Shown piece after piece: positions 1 to 6,404 of a stretch of DNA of 12,029 nt. A program made the translations under genes and the position numbers. The stretch lies in assembly GCA_001805005.1 (NCBI GenBank), contig MHDO01000065.1, positions 1 to 12,029 on the forward strand, in the 5' to 3' direction. How positions within the stretch are numbered: position 1 is the first letter of the stretch; each line of letters opens with the position of its first letter. Under the pieces are notes generated by a model. That model ran no database searches. It was not told the origin of the DNA and was given only the letters and a program-made list of their open reading frames with translations. Source of the stretch: Nitrospinae bacterium RIFCSPLOWO2_12_39_16 (GTDB lineage: Bacteria > Nitrospinota > Nitrospinia > UBA9942).

Positions 1-474
1 CAATATTGTGCCTACAACATTTGAAGCATGGGTAATTATGATTAGTTTTGTATTTGGCTTTATTTCTCTTTCTATATCTTTTGAATTGAGAAATCCTTCC
101 TTTGAACACTGGACAACTGTCTTACTAATCCCCCCAAGGGGAGGATTTTCCAATCTCTTAAGAGGCCTCATAACAGCGTTATGCTCCATGCTTGATGTTA
201 GGACATGGTCGCCTGCCTTTAGAAAACCCTTTAGTGCAAGATTAATTCCCATTGTTACATTGAATGTAAATATGACATTACTACTATTGGGAATGTTAAA
301 GAAGGAGGCTATTTTCTCCCTTGTCTCAAAGATAAGCCTTTCAGTCTGAATGGACATCTTATGCCCGCCCCTTCCGGGGCTTGAGCCGTATTTTCTAAGG
401 GTATCACTTACAGCCTTATAGACTGATTCAGGCTTTGGAAAAGATGTTGCCGCATTATCAAGATAGATGCTCAT
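1..474 (-). CDS. Cysteine desulfurase-like class V aminotransferase, 3' end outside window
   Basis: This is the N-terminal 158 codons of a PLP-dependent enzyme of the aminotransferase class V / cysteine desulfurase superfamily; these take sulfur from cysteine, usually for Fe-S cluster or thio-cofactor assembly. Seen: the start MSIYLDNAATSFPKPESVY is the hallmark N-terminus of the group, followed by a Gly/Ser-rich loop (SSPGRGGHKM, about residues 29-38), then SSMEHNAVMRPL, whose His normally stacks on PLP, and THASNVVGT near the cut edge. The Schiff-base lysine would lie beyond the window, so activity cannot be judged. The style is closest to the stand-alone family typified by Enterococcus EF2568 (TIGR01977) rather than IscS or SufS; this is from memory of the motifs. 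The ATG at 474 lies 60 bases after the flippase stop, directly behind an octamer repeat, and no Shine-Dalgarno sequence precedes it. It is probably the last visible member of the korA-to-desulfurase run. Confidence 0.88.
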   Translation of the reverse strand, partial: MSIYLDNAATSFPKPESVYKAVSDTLRKYGSSPGRGGHKMSIQTERLIFETREKIASFFNIPNSSNVIFTFNVTMGINLALKGFLKAGDHVLTSSMEHNAVMRPLKRLENPPLGGISKTVVQCSKEGFLNSKDIEREIKPNTKLIIITHASNVVGTIL

Positions 475-484
475 AAGTAAGTTA

Positions 485-582
485 GCGAGTTGAGGAGTTG
501 AAGAGTTATGGAGTTTAAAAAAGCCCTCATTTTCTTAACTCTTTAACTCCTTAACCCTAAAACTCTTTAACTCTTTAAACGA
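485..582. repeat. Inverted tandem octamer repeat (GAGTT type)
   Basis: Four plus-strand octamers of the form NNGAGTTN occupy 485-516. After an 18-base spacer, about six octamers of the opposite sense (TTAACTCT, TTAACTCC, TTAACCCT, AAAACTCT, TTAACTCT and a partial one) occupy 535-582. The two arms can pair imperfectly into a long hairpin. The right arm lies inside the flippase gene and encodes its last residues and stop codon; the left arm lies in the gap before the desulfurase start. There is no T-run placed as in a simple rho-independent terminator. Confidence 0.8.
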
Positions 583-1569
583 TATATTTTCTTTGAATAT
601 AAAATAAATCCCCAGAACAAATACTACCCCCATCTGCACAAACCAGCTTATTATGCCAAAGTTTACCGCGGCAACCTCAGGCACCTTATATATCTCATGA
701 AGCCCTATTACGCAGGCTGCCTGATAGGAGCCGAGAAATCCCGGCGTAGGGAATATGCTTATAAGAACACCAACAACAACTATCAGGACAAGAATTGAGA
801 TATAGGGGAGTTCGGTAAATCCAAAAGCAAGATAAAAGGGATAATAGCTTAATATCATAAATATCCATAAGATTGCCGAGAGTATGCTTATGAGAAAGAT
901 AGACTTAATATCATTGAGGATGCCAAGCCCCTGTGCAAATGAATTGATAAATTCTATTAAGCCGCATGAAAATCTTGCCGGGAATGGTTTAACTATAAAT
1001 CTTATTACATTTAACATCTTCTCCCTGAAATGAAGGAGAAGATAAGAAAAGGTTACTATGCCGATTGATATAATAAATGTCAGTAAGCCAAACTTACGAA
1101 GAATATTCACAACCGCTACATCCTTAAAATTTCCTGCTGAAAGAAATATATCTGCCCTGAAAACCAGCAACCATGTCATAATCAGCATAAGGCAGATAAG
1201 GTCAAATAACCTTTCAACAAAAACTGTAGCAAATGAAACGCTAAAAGAGAGGTTTTCTTTTTTCCCAAGCAGATAAGCCCTTATAAATTCACCTGCCCTT
1301 GCAGGAAGCAAGTTCCCCATAAATCCTATCATCAGGGGGGAAAACAGATTTGATGTCTTTACACCATTTTTTAGGGGAGCTACAAGATACTTCCAGCGAA
1401 TTGCCCTGAATAGATATGTCAATACGATAATCAGAATTGCAGGCAACAGGCTTATGTAGTTGACAGTGGAAAGGGCTTTTAAAAGCTCGCTGAATGTTAT
1501 ATTTTTAAATGTATAGTAAAGCGCCCCTATAGTAATAAGAAACGTTATAATTAGATGTTTTTTTTTCAT
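535..1569 (-). CDS. Flippase-like integral membrane protein (YbhN / LPG synthase TM family)
   Basis: A 344-residue polytopic inner-membrane protein of the lysylphosphatidylglycerol-synthase transmembrane / flippase-like family (TIGR00374-type), whose members are linked to lipid or glycolipid translocation; the substrate cannot be told here. Seen: hydrophobic segments at about 7-25, 38-57, 112-137, 160-180, 222-247, 255-274 and 303-326, and family motifs RAIRW (55-59), NLLPARAGEFIRAYLLG (86-102), ERLFDL (119-124) and PTPGFLGSYQ (274-283). No catalytic soluble domain is attached, so it is not a full MprF. The ATG at 1569 overlaps the ribF stop (ATGA), which implies translational coupling and explains the missing Shine-Dalgarno. 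The last 14 residues (FKELKSFRVKELKS) are the translation of an octamer DNA repeat; with a 24-base, 8-residue period this tail is probably not native to the family. Confidence 0.87.
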   Translation of the reverse strand: MKKKHLIITFLITIGALYYTFKNITFSELLKALSTVNYISLLPAILIIVLTYLFRAIRWKYLVAPLKNGVKTSNLFSPLMIGFMGNLLPARAGEFIRAYLLGKKENLSFSVSFATVFVERLFDLICLMLIMTWLLVFRADIFLSAGNFKDVAVVNILRKFGLLTFIISIGIVTFSYLLLHFREKMLNVIRFIVKPFPARFSCGLIEFINSFAQGLGILNDIKSIFLISILSAILWIFMILSYYPFYLAFGFTELPYISILVLIVVVGVLISIFPTPGFLGSYQAACVIGLHEIYKVPEVAAVNFGIISWFVQMGVVFVLGIYFIFKENISFKELKSFRVKELKS

Positions 1570-2534
1570 TTATCTATTCGCATCAGTTTATGTCTAACTG
1601 CTTCATTGCCGACACTATTTAATATCCCCTTTACACCATTTACATCTTTTTCTATCTGTATCCTTAATTCATCAGCAGAGCCAAATTCAACCTCATCCCT
1701 TACCCTTTTTATAAAAAACACCTCTATCTCTCTGCCATATATATCACTGCTGAAATTAAATATATGAACCTCAACACTCAATCTGTCTCTGTGAAAGGTG
1801 GGATTAAAACCTACATTTGCCACACCATTAAAAATTTCACCGTCAACAAGGGTCTTCACGGCATACACACCGGTATGGGGTATCAAATCGTGAGATGTAT
1901 CTATATTTGCAGTTGGGAAACCTATTACACTCCCCTTTTTAAAACCATCAACAACCCGCCCTTCAATTGAATAATACCTTCCCAGCAACCCCTTTGCCTT
2001 CTCAACCTTACCATCTTCAATTGTATCCCTTAAAAGCGTGCTGCTGACTATCTCTCCATTAATTGTTAGTGCATCTATGACCGTTACCTTAAATCCAAAC
2101 TCCTCCCCCATCTTTTTAAGGTAGTCAATAGTCCCTTCCCTCCCTTTTCCAAAGGTGTAGTCATATCCAACAAAGACCTCTTTTACGCCGATTTTTCCTG
2201 ACAATGTATCTCTTGCAAAATCCCTGGGATGCTGGTCGGCAAACCTCTTTGTAAAATCAGCACACACAACTATATCTATACCAGACTTCTCCATCAATTG
2301 CATCTTCTTTCTAAATGTAGTAAGGAGTGGCGGAGTTCTGCTTGGCGCTACTATTCGCAATGGGTGCGGCTCAAATGTATATACTATACTTGTCCCATCA
2401 ATCTCCTTAGCCCTCTCCACTACCCTTCTGAATATCTCCCTGTGCCCAAGATGGACACCATCAAAATTACCGAGTGTAAGAACAGGGTTTTTTATTTTAT
2501 TTTTAATATTCTGTGAACCTCTGATGATTTTCAT
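1566..2534 (-). CDS. ribF: Bifunctional riboflavin kinase / FAD synthetase
   Basis: RibF converts riboflavin to FMN (kinase) and FMN to FAD (adenylyltransferase) in the cytoplasm. Its 322 residues match the usual length of about 310. The N-terminal nucleotidyltransferase domain shows GNFDGVHLGH (22-31), the signature HxGH-type nucleotide-binding loop, TFEPHPL (53-59), GYDYTFGKGREG (123-134) and VSSTLLRDTIEDG (163-175). The C-terminal riboflavin kinase domain shows IGFPTANI (204-211), GVANVGFNPTF (237-247) and EVHIFNF (255-261), whose Glu is the expected catalytic residue. The ATG at 2534 begins the conserved lead-in. Only a weak AAAGA precedes it, and the upstream gap is filled by an inverted repeat. 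The stop overlaps the flippase start by 4 bases. Sitting behind korAB, it supplies flavin cofactors generally; no specific link to the oxidoreductase is shown. Confidence 0.95.
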   Translation of the reverse strand: MKIIRGSQNIKNKIKNPVLTLGNFDGVHLGHREIFRRVVERAKEIDGTSIVYTFEPHPLRIVAPSRTPPLLTTFRKKMQLMEKSGIDIVVCADFTKRFADQHPRDFARDTLSGKIGVKEVFVGYDYTFGKGREGTIDYLKKMGEEFGFKVTVIDALTINGEIVSSTLLRDTIEDGKVEKAKGLLGRYYSIEGRVVDGFKKGSVIGFPTANIDTSHDLIPHTGVYAVKTLVDGEIFNGVANVGFNPTFHRDRLSVEVHIFNFSSDIYGREIEVFFIKRVRDEVEFGSADELRIQIEKDVNGVKGILNSVGNEAVRHKLMRIDK

Positions 2535-2546
2535 AAATATCTTTTT

Positions 2547-2624
2547 GCCACAGACTTACACAGATTTAAAGAATAAAAAGTTGAGTTTCTTATCTTCTTT
2601 TTTAGTCTGTAAGAGTCTTGTGGC
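2547..2624. repeat. CCACAGA-type imperfect inverted repeat
   Basis: Left arm GCCACAGACTTACACAGAT (2547-2565) and right arm AGTCTGTAAGAGTCTTGTGGC (2604-2624) are imperfect reverse complements around an AT-rich loop of about 38 bases. The right edge contains GTGGCTAAAA, and the korB stop codon (TAG, read on minus) lies at this edge. The element fills almost the whole korB-ribF gap. It belongs to the same family as the repeats at 5284-5360 and 10361-10455, which share TCTGTGGCTAAA. Confidence 0.75.
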
Positions 2625-3475
2625 TAAAACTCATCTATAAGGGATTTTACCTTTGATAAATCAGGTTGGCTATTTACCTGTGGCTTAATGCCGAGTCTAT
2701 CCAAAGTCTCATCATAAGTTTGCCTCTGTGAACGATATATAACACCGATTGGTATCTTATCTCCCCATTCAAGAGACTTCTCAAATGCCTTTACCCTGTT
2801 TGTCGGGTCGTAGCTGTTGTCCAATTTATATGCCCGCTGTGAATACCACTGATATGTATTAATCTTATTAAAAGACACACAGGGCTGTAATATGTCAATC
2901 AGTGCAAAACCCTTGGTCTCAATCCCCTGTTTTATCAAATCGGCTGTAAAATCTATCTCCTTTGAATAACTGCGGGCTACAAAGGGTGTATCCATAGCAA
3001 TAGCAAAGGCAATTGGATTAAAGGGAAGTGATACAACACCAAAGGGCTGGGTCTTCGTAACCATGCCAACCTCAGATGTCGGTGACGCCTGCCCCTTTGT
3101 CAATCCATAGACCTGATTGTTATGGACAATCACGGTAATATCTATATTTCTCCTTATTGCATGAATGAGGTGATTTCCCCCTTCGCCATAACAATCACCA
3201 TCTCCTGTAGTTACCAAGACAGTCAGATTCCTGTTGAAGGATTTAATACCGAAGGCGGGTGGTAATGCCCTTCCATGAAGCCCATTAAACCCATTTGCTT
3301 TCATGTAATGGGGGAGTTTGGCTGCCTGACCAATGCCCGAAACCAGCACAACCTCTGAAGGTTTTTTGTTCAGTGAAGTCAGGGCTTTCTCTACAGACTT
3401 TAATATCTGGAAGTCCCCGCATCCCGGACACCACGAAAGCTCACCTTCATAATGAAATGGATTTATATTTTCCAT
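2624..3475 (-). CDS. korB: 2-oxoacid:ferredoxin oxidoreductase beta subunit
   Basis: The TPP-binding beta subunit of a two-subunit 2-oxoacid:ferredoxin oxidoreductase, which decarboxylates a 2-oxoacid (probably 2-oxoglutarate or a related acid) to acyl-CoA with reduction of ferredoxin, in the cytoplasm; substrate choice is inferred. Its 283 residues are normal for KorB. Seen: WCPGCGDF (15-22) with the CxxC that ligates a [4Fe-4S] cluster, LHGRALPPAFGIK (66-78), and the TPP motif GDGDCYGEGG (91-100) ending in HNNQVYGLTKGQASPTS. LQPCVSFN (196-203) provides a further cluster cysteine. The third cluster cysteine expected near SGIGC is Gln50 (SGIGQAAKLPHY). The ATG at 3475 lies 18 bases after the korA stop, behind a hairpin repeat, with no good ribosome site. 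The stop lies at the edge of another repeat. No small ferredoxin-like delta subunit is present nearby. Confidence 0.93.
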   Translation of the reverse strand: MENINPFHYEGELSWCPGCGDFQILKSVEKALTSLNKKPSEVVLVSGIGQAAKLPHYMKANGFNGLHGRALPPAFGIKSFNRNLTVLVTTGDGDCYGEGGNHLIHAIRRNIDITVIVHNNQVYGLTKGQASPTSEVGMVTKTQPFGVVSLPFNPIAFAIAMDTPFVARSYSKEIDFTADLIKQGIETKGFALIDILQPCVSFNKINTYQWYSQRAYKLDNSYDPTNRVKAFEKSLEWGDKIPIGVIYRSQRQTYDETLDRLGIKPQVNSQPDLSKVKSLIDEF

Positions 3476-3481
3476 AATCTT

Positions 3482-3512
3482 AGCTGTCAGCTATCAGCTT
3501 ATAGCTGACAGT
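3482..3512. repeat. Intercistronic hairpin repeat (CTGTCAGCTAT)
   Basis: A perfect 11-base inverted repeat: CTGTCAGCTAT at 3484-3494 and ATAGCTGACAG at 3501-3511, with the 6-base loop CAGCTT. It covers the last codons of korA (LSAIS and the TGA at 3494-3496) and most of the 18-base gap to korB. On the minus strand the stem is not followed by a T-run, so it looks like an intercistronic stem-loop (RNA processing or stability) or a mobile repeat rather than a terminator. A related AGCTGATTGC repeat lies inside korA. Confidence 0.82.
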
Positions 3513-5197
3513 TTTTTCAATATATACTCCACTGTAAAAGGTCTGCCGTCGTATTTTAAGATTTTTCCATCTGCCTCTATACCTGTCTCTGTCTTTAATA
3601 TATTACCAAATTGTCCCTGATAATTATTTTCTACTGTAATTATTTCTTTTGCACCTTTAAGAAATGCTACTGCCTCTTTTCTCGGAAATGGGTAGATGCG
3701 GTTAAAGTGGAGCATGGCGGCAGAGCGTTTCTGTTTTTTTAAATAAGCTACAGTCTCTCTAACAACTCCGTAGTTTGACCCCCATGCCAAAAAGACAGTC
3801 TTTGCCTTTTTATCACCGTAATAGGTTGGTTTGCCAAATTCCTTCTGCATACCTTTCAATTTCCTGAAACGTTTCTCCACCATCTTATTTCTAACTTCTC
3901 CATCCTCTGTTATGTGACCATTCTCTGTATGCTCGTGGCTGTCTGCAATAAATGTGAAATCACCCTGCATCGGATATGCCCTCGGTGATACACCATCCTT
4001 TGTAATCTGATACCTCTTATAATCATTACTAAAAGCTGATTGCTGAGAGCTGATTGCTTTTACTTTATTCAAATCAAATTCCTTCACTGTTGCATAAGTA
4101 TCTGCAAAATACTGGTCAATTAAAATAAATGCAGGGACCTGATATTTATCCGATAGATTAAACGCATGGATTGTAGTATAAAAAGCCTCCTCATGATGCC
4201 CCGGTGCAAAGACAAATCGCGGGAATTCCCCATGTCCAATATGCAATACATACTCCAAATCTTCCTGCCCTGTCCTTGTTGCAAGACCTGTTGCAGGGCC
4301 GGGCCTCTGGGCATTTACAACTACAACCGGTGCCTCCATCACGCCTGCCAAACTCAAACCCTCCGCCATTAGACTTAAACCACCACCCGATGTAGTCGTC
4401 ATTGCTCTTGCACCTGAAAAGGATGCACCCAATGCCATATTTATTGCTGCAATCTCATCCTCTGCCTGTTCAGAAATAATATTAAATTCTTTTGCCTTAC
4501 CTGTAATATATGTAAAGACTCCAGTAGAAGGGCTCATTGGATAGGCAGCAATGAACTGGCATCCGCCGGCAATAGCACCAAACCCTATTGCCTCACTTCC
4601 GTTTATTAAAATCGTCTTATTTTTCTTCTGTGCCTTTATATCTGTAAATTTCCAACTGCGGAAATTCTCTAAAAAATATATATAGCCCTTCACCAACGCC
4701 TTTAAATTTTTTTCTACTGTCTCTTCACCTTTCTTGGCAAACTGTTTTTTTATAAATTCCTCTGCATCCATTTTATCTATATCCAATAGTGCCAGAATAG
4801 AACCTGTAGATATTGTATTGCTCAAGATAGGACTGCCGATTTCTTTGGCAAGGTTAGTAAGAGGGATTGGAAAGTATCTGCTGTCAGGAGAGTCAACCAT
4901 TATTGAATTAGGGTCATAGATTATTGCCCCTCCCTTTGGAACCTCATTTCTATGCACATCAACACTATTTGTATCAAGGGCTACAAGGATATTGCAATCT
5001 TCCTTTATTGAGTATACAGGACTGTCACTTATTCTGACCTGCATGAAATTATGTCCACCGCGGACTCTGGACATATAATCCTGATAGGCAAAAACATGCA
5101 GTCCATTAAGTTTTAACACCTTCAGCAGTATTTCAGCAATGGACTGGATCCCCTGACCTGCCTGTCCGGCAATCTTTATACTTATATCAAATGGCAC
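3494..5197 (-). CDS. korA: 2-oxoacid:acceptor oxidoreductase, fused gamma-alpha subunit
   Basis: The 567-residue alpha subunit partner of korB, of the type in which the gamma domain is fused in front of the alpha (pyrimidine-binding) domain. Seen: the gamma domain (about 1-180) opens with KIAGQAGQGIQS (8-19) and carries SRVRGGHNF (43-51). The alpha part (about 197 onward) has NGSEAIGFGAIAGGC (199-213), YPMSPSTGV (219-227), EQAEDEIAA (243-251), TTTSGGG (267-273) and SPRAYPM (404-410); a transketolase C-like domain (about 465-560) includes HFNRIYPFP (497-505). Start choice: GTG at 5197, with AAGGAG 8 bases upstream, directly before the conserved gamma-domain opening. Odd points: residues 381-390 (AISSQQSAFS) and the C-terminus (LSAIS) are translations of a DNA repeat. 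It is the first gene of the minus-strand run and is preceded by a repeat-filled 252-base gap. Confidence 0.93.
   Translation of the reverse strand: MPFDISIKIAGQAGQGIQSIAEILLKVLKLNGLHVFAYQDYMSRVRGGHNFMQVRISDSPVYSIKEDCNILVALDTNSVDVHRNEVPKGGAIIYDPNSIMVDSPDSRYFPIPLTNLAKEIGSPILSNTISTGSILALLDIDKMDAEEFIKKQFAKKGEETVEKNLKALVKGYIYFLENFRSWKFTDIKAQKKNKTILINGSEAIGFGAIAGGCQFIAAYPMSPSTGVFTYITGKAKEFNIISEQAEDEIAAINMALGASFSGARAMTTTSGGGLSLMAEGLSLAGVMEAPVVVVNAQRPGPATGLATRTGQEDLEYVLHIGHGEFPRFVFAPGHHEEAFYTTIHAFNLSDKYQVPAFILIDQYFADTYATVKEFDLNKVKAISSQQSAFSNDYKRYQITKDGVSPRAYPMQGDFTFIADSHEHTENGHITEDGEVRNKMVEKRFRKLKGMQKEFGKPTYYGDKKAKTVFLAWGSNYGVVRETVAYLKKQKRSAAMLHFNRIYPFPRKEAVAFLKGAKEIITVENNYQGQFGNILKTETGIEADGKILKYDGRPFTVEYILKKLSAIS
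4034..4057. repeat. In-frame direct repeat inside korA (AGCTGATTGC)
   Basis: AGCTGATTGC occurs at 4034-4043 and again at 4048-4057, separated by TGAG. Read on minus, it encodes AISSQQSAFS in a loop just before the conserved NDYKRY segment of KorA, where family members vary. The reading frame is kept. The motif resembles the hairpin repeat that ends korA (3482-3512), so two related copies lie in one gene. This suggests a repeat that can settle in coding sequence without breaking the frame. Confidence 0.7.
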
Positions 5198-5449
5198 TTG
5201 AGTTGCTCCTTAATTCCGTACAAGTTGGAATCAAAACAATTTAACCACGAAGGTCACGAAGCTCACAAAGAAAAAGAATTATGAAACCACAAGATTTCAC
5301 GAGATTTACACAAGAACCATATAAATTTTAATTAAAAAAATCTGTGTTAATCTGTGGCTAAATTATGTTTTTTCGTGTTCTTAGTGTTCTTCGTGGTAAA
5401 TTTTCTTGTCCCTTTAGCAAGAATTTATTTTGTAAAATATTAATGATAT
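5198..5449. other. Intergenic region between the SUMF1-like gene and korA
   Basis: The longest gene-free stretch in the window, 252 bases between two minus-strand genes. It holds the korA ribosome site (AAGGAG, minus strand, about 5206-5211) and the nested inverted repeats described separately. I see no convincing minus-strand promoter or simple terminator, although korA must be transcribed either from here or by read-through from pyrE. A 60-codon plus-strand frame at 5365-5547 runs through the repeat and antisense to the SUMF1-like gene and is not credible. Confidence 0.6.
5241..5402. repeat. Nested inverted repeats, CCACGAA (outer) and CCACAGA-like (inner)
   Basis: Two inverted repeats are stacked one inside the other. 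The outer arms are TTAACCACGAAGGTCACGAA (5241-5260, continuing to about 5275) and the reverse complement of the stretch at about 5368-5402 that ends GTTCTTCGTGGTAAA. The inner arms are AAACCACAAGATTTCACGAG (5284-5303, continuing to about 5313) and AATCTGTGTTAATCTGTGGC (about 5339-5358). Each arm is built from short degenerate units (CACGAAG or CACAGA/CACAAG, roughly 9-10 bases). The whole could fold into a long hairpin between the two transcription units. Confidence 0.8.
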
Positions 5450-6214
5450 CTAATCTGCAGACATTGCAAGGCGAAATCCATACAATGTATCTGTGCCGCC
5501 TCCACCAACATCTGTCCAGTAGCGGTCAGTTGTTCGCGCATTCTTAGCCACACTATACCATGAACCGCCGCGAAGCATATGATACATCCCATTATCCGGT
5601 CCTTTTGGATTGTCTTTAGGACTTATATCGTAATAACTTCCATCGTACAGGTCAGATGCCCACTCCCATACATTACCTGACATATCGTAAAGCCCAAGGG
5701 CATTAGGCTTCTTCTGTTTTACAGGATGGGTCTCATTGTCGGCATTTCCATAATACCATGCATATTCTTTAAGCTCTGATTCATTACTCGTTCCTGCAAA
5801 TTTGTCTTTCCTGCCTCCACTCCTCGCTGCATATTCCCATTCAGCCTCTGTAGGAAGGCGGTAGCTTTTTCCGGTTTTCACATTCAATTTTTTTATGAAC
5901 TCTTGAACATCCTCCCACTCAGTTGAGTCAACAGGATAATCATCACCACCTTTATTGACAGACGGATTGTTATCCATTAGTGCCTTCCACTCCCCCTGAG
6001 TTACCTCATTCTCTCCAATGTAAAAATCATTTACACAGACCTCATGCACAGGTTTTTCACCTGCATAACCGTCTCCGAATGTATCCCCCATCTGAAAACA
6101 ACCGCCCTTGATAAAAACCATTCCATCTATTTTTTTATTTTTTAGATTGTCTGCTAAAGAACTGCCAGTAAGTGAGAGTATCAAACAAAATATTATTAAA
6201 AATATTCTAATCAT
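5450..6214 (-). CDS. Secreted SUMF1 / formylglycine-generating-enzyme-like domain protein
   Basis: A 254-residue protein with an N-terminal signal peptide (hydrophobic 3-17, likely cleavage after SSLA at 21), so probably exported to the periplasm or cell surface. The rest is one FGE-sulfatase/SUMF1 (C-type-lectin-like) domain: GGCFQMGDTFGDGY (37-50), YIGENEVTQGEW (65-76), the hallmark RLPTEAEWEYAAR (119-131), GLYDMSGNVWEW (174-185), RGGSW (215-219) and GFRL (246-249). True FGE uses a pair of C-terminal cysteines; here the region after RGGSW has none and GFRC is GFRL, so sulfatase activation is not expected. The only mature cysteines, C39 and C60, could form a disulfide. An ATG at 6214 is preceded by AAGGAAG. 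It overlaps the small upstream gene by 8 bases, which makes it the third gene of the pyrE group. The function of this catalytically plain subfamily is unknown. Confidence 0.9.
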   Translation of the reverse strand: MIRIFLIIFCLILSLTGSSLADNLKNKKIDGMVFIKGGCFQMGDTFGDGYAGEKPVHEVCVNDFYIGENEVTQGEWKALMDNNPSVNKGGDDYPVDSTEWEDVQEFIKKLNVKTGKSYRLPTEAEWEYAARSGGRKDKFAGTSNESELKEYAWYYGNADNETHPVKQKKPNALGLYDMSGNVWEWASDLYDGSYYDISPKDNPKGPDNGMYHMLRGGSWYSVAKNARTTDRYWTDVGGGGTDTLYGFRLAMSAD

Positions 6215-6404
6215 CGTCTTCTTCCTTATCTAAACAGAAATCAGGACACTCTTCCAAGGCGGATAGATATGGACAGAGGGATTCATTGGTCCCTAATGCA
6301 GCCCCTTGCTCAAGCCTCCTGATGCAGAAGTAATTATTGTAGGGAAACTTGAGGTGCGAAAACCCTGTCTCTTCACTGCTGTCAAAGACTAAAAAGATAC
6401 ACAT
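6207..6404 (-). CDS. Small cysteine-bearing protein between pyrE and the SUMF1-like gene
   Basis: A 65-residue frame that I do not recognise. It is supported by context: its ATG overlaps the pyrE stop (TAATG, one shared base) and its end overlaps the next gene by 8 bases, the pattern of a translationally coupled cistron. Five cysteines (C2, C27, C44, C53, C57) give C-x16-C-x8-C-x3-C after residue 26, with CPYLSALEECPDFC at 44-57, which could bind a metal or Fe-S centre. The tail is strongly acidic (DKEEDDD), and there is no signal peptide or membrane segment. Part of the acidic tail lies within a few bases of the next gene's ribosome site, so its composition may partly reflect that. The coordinates are forced by the overlaps; the function is open. 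Confidence 0.68.
   Translation of the reverse strand: MCIFLVFDSSEETGFSHLKFPYNNYFCIRRLEQGAALGTNESLCPYLSALEECPDFCLDKEEDDD

Noticed and set aside
8..349. 113-codon plus-strand frame at the left edge
   Set aside because: It is antisense to the desulfurase gene, whose motifs are clear on the minus strand.
5241..5402. Reading the nested repeat as a rho-independent terminator or CRISPR
   Set aside because: The arms are long, degenerate and AT-rich, without the GC stem plus T-run of a terminator, and there are no equal spacers between identical repeats.
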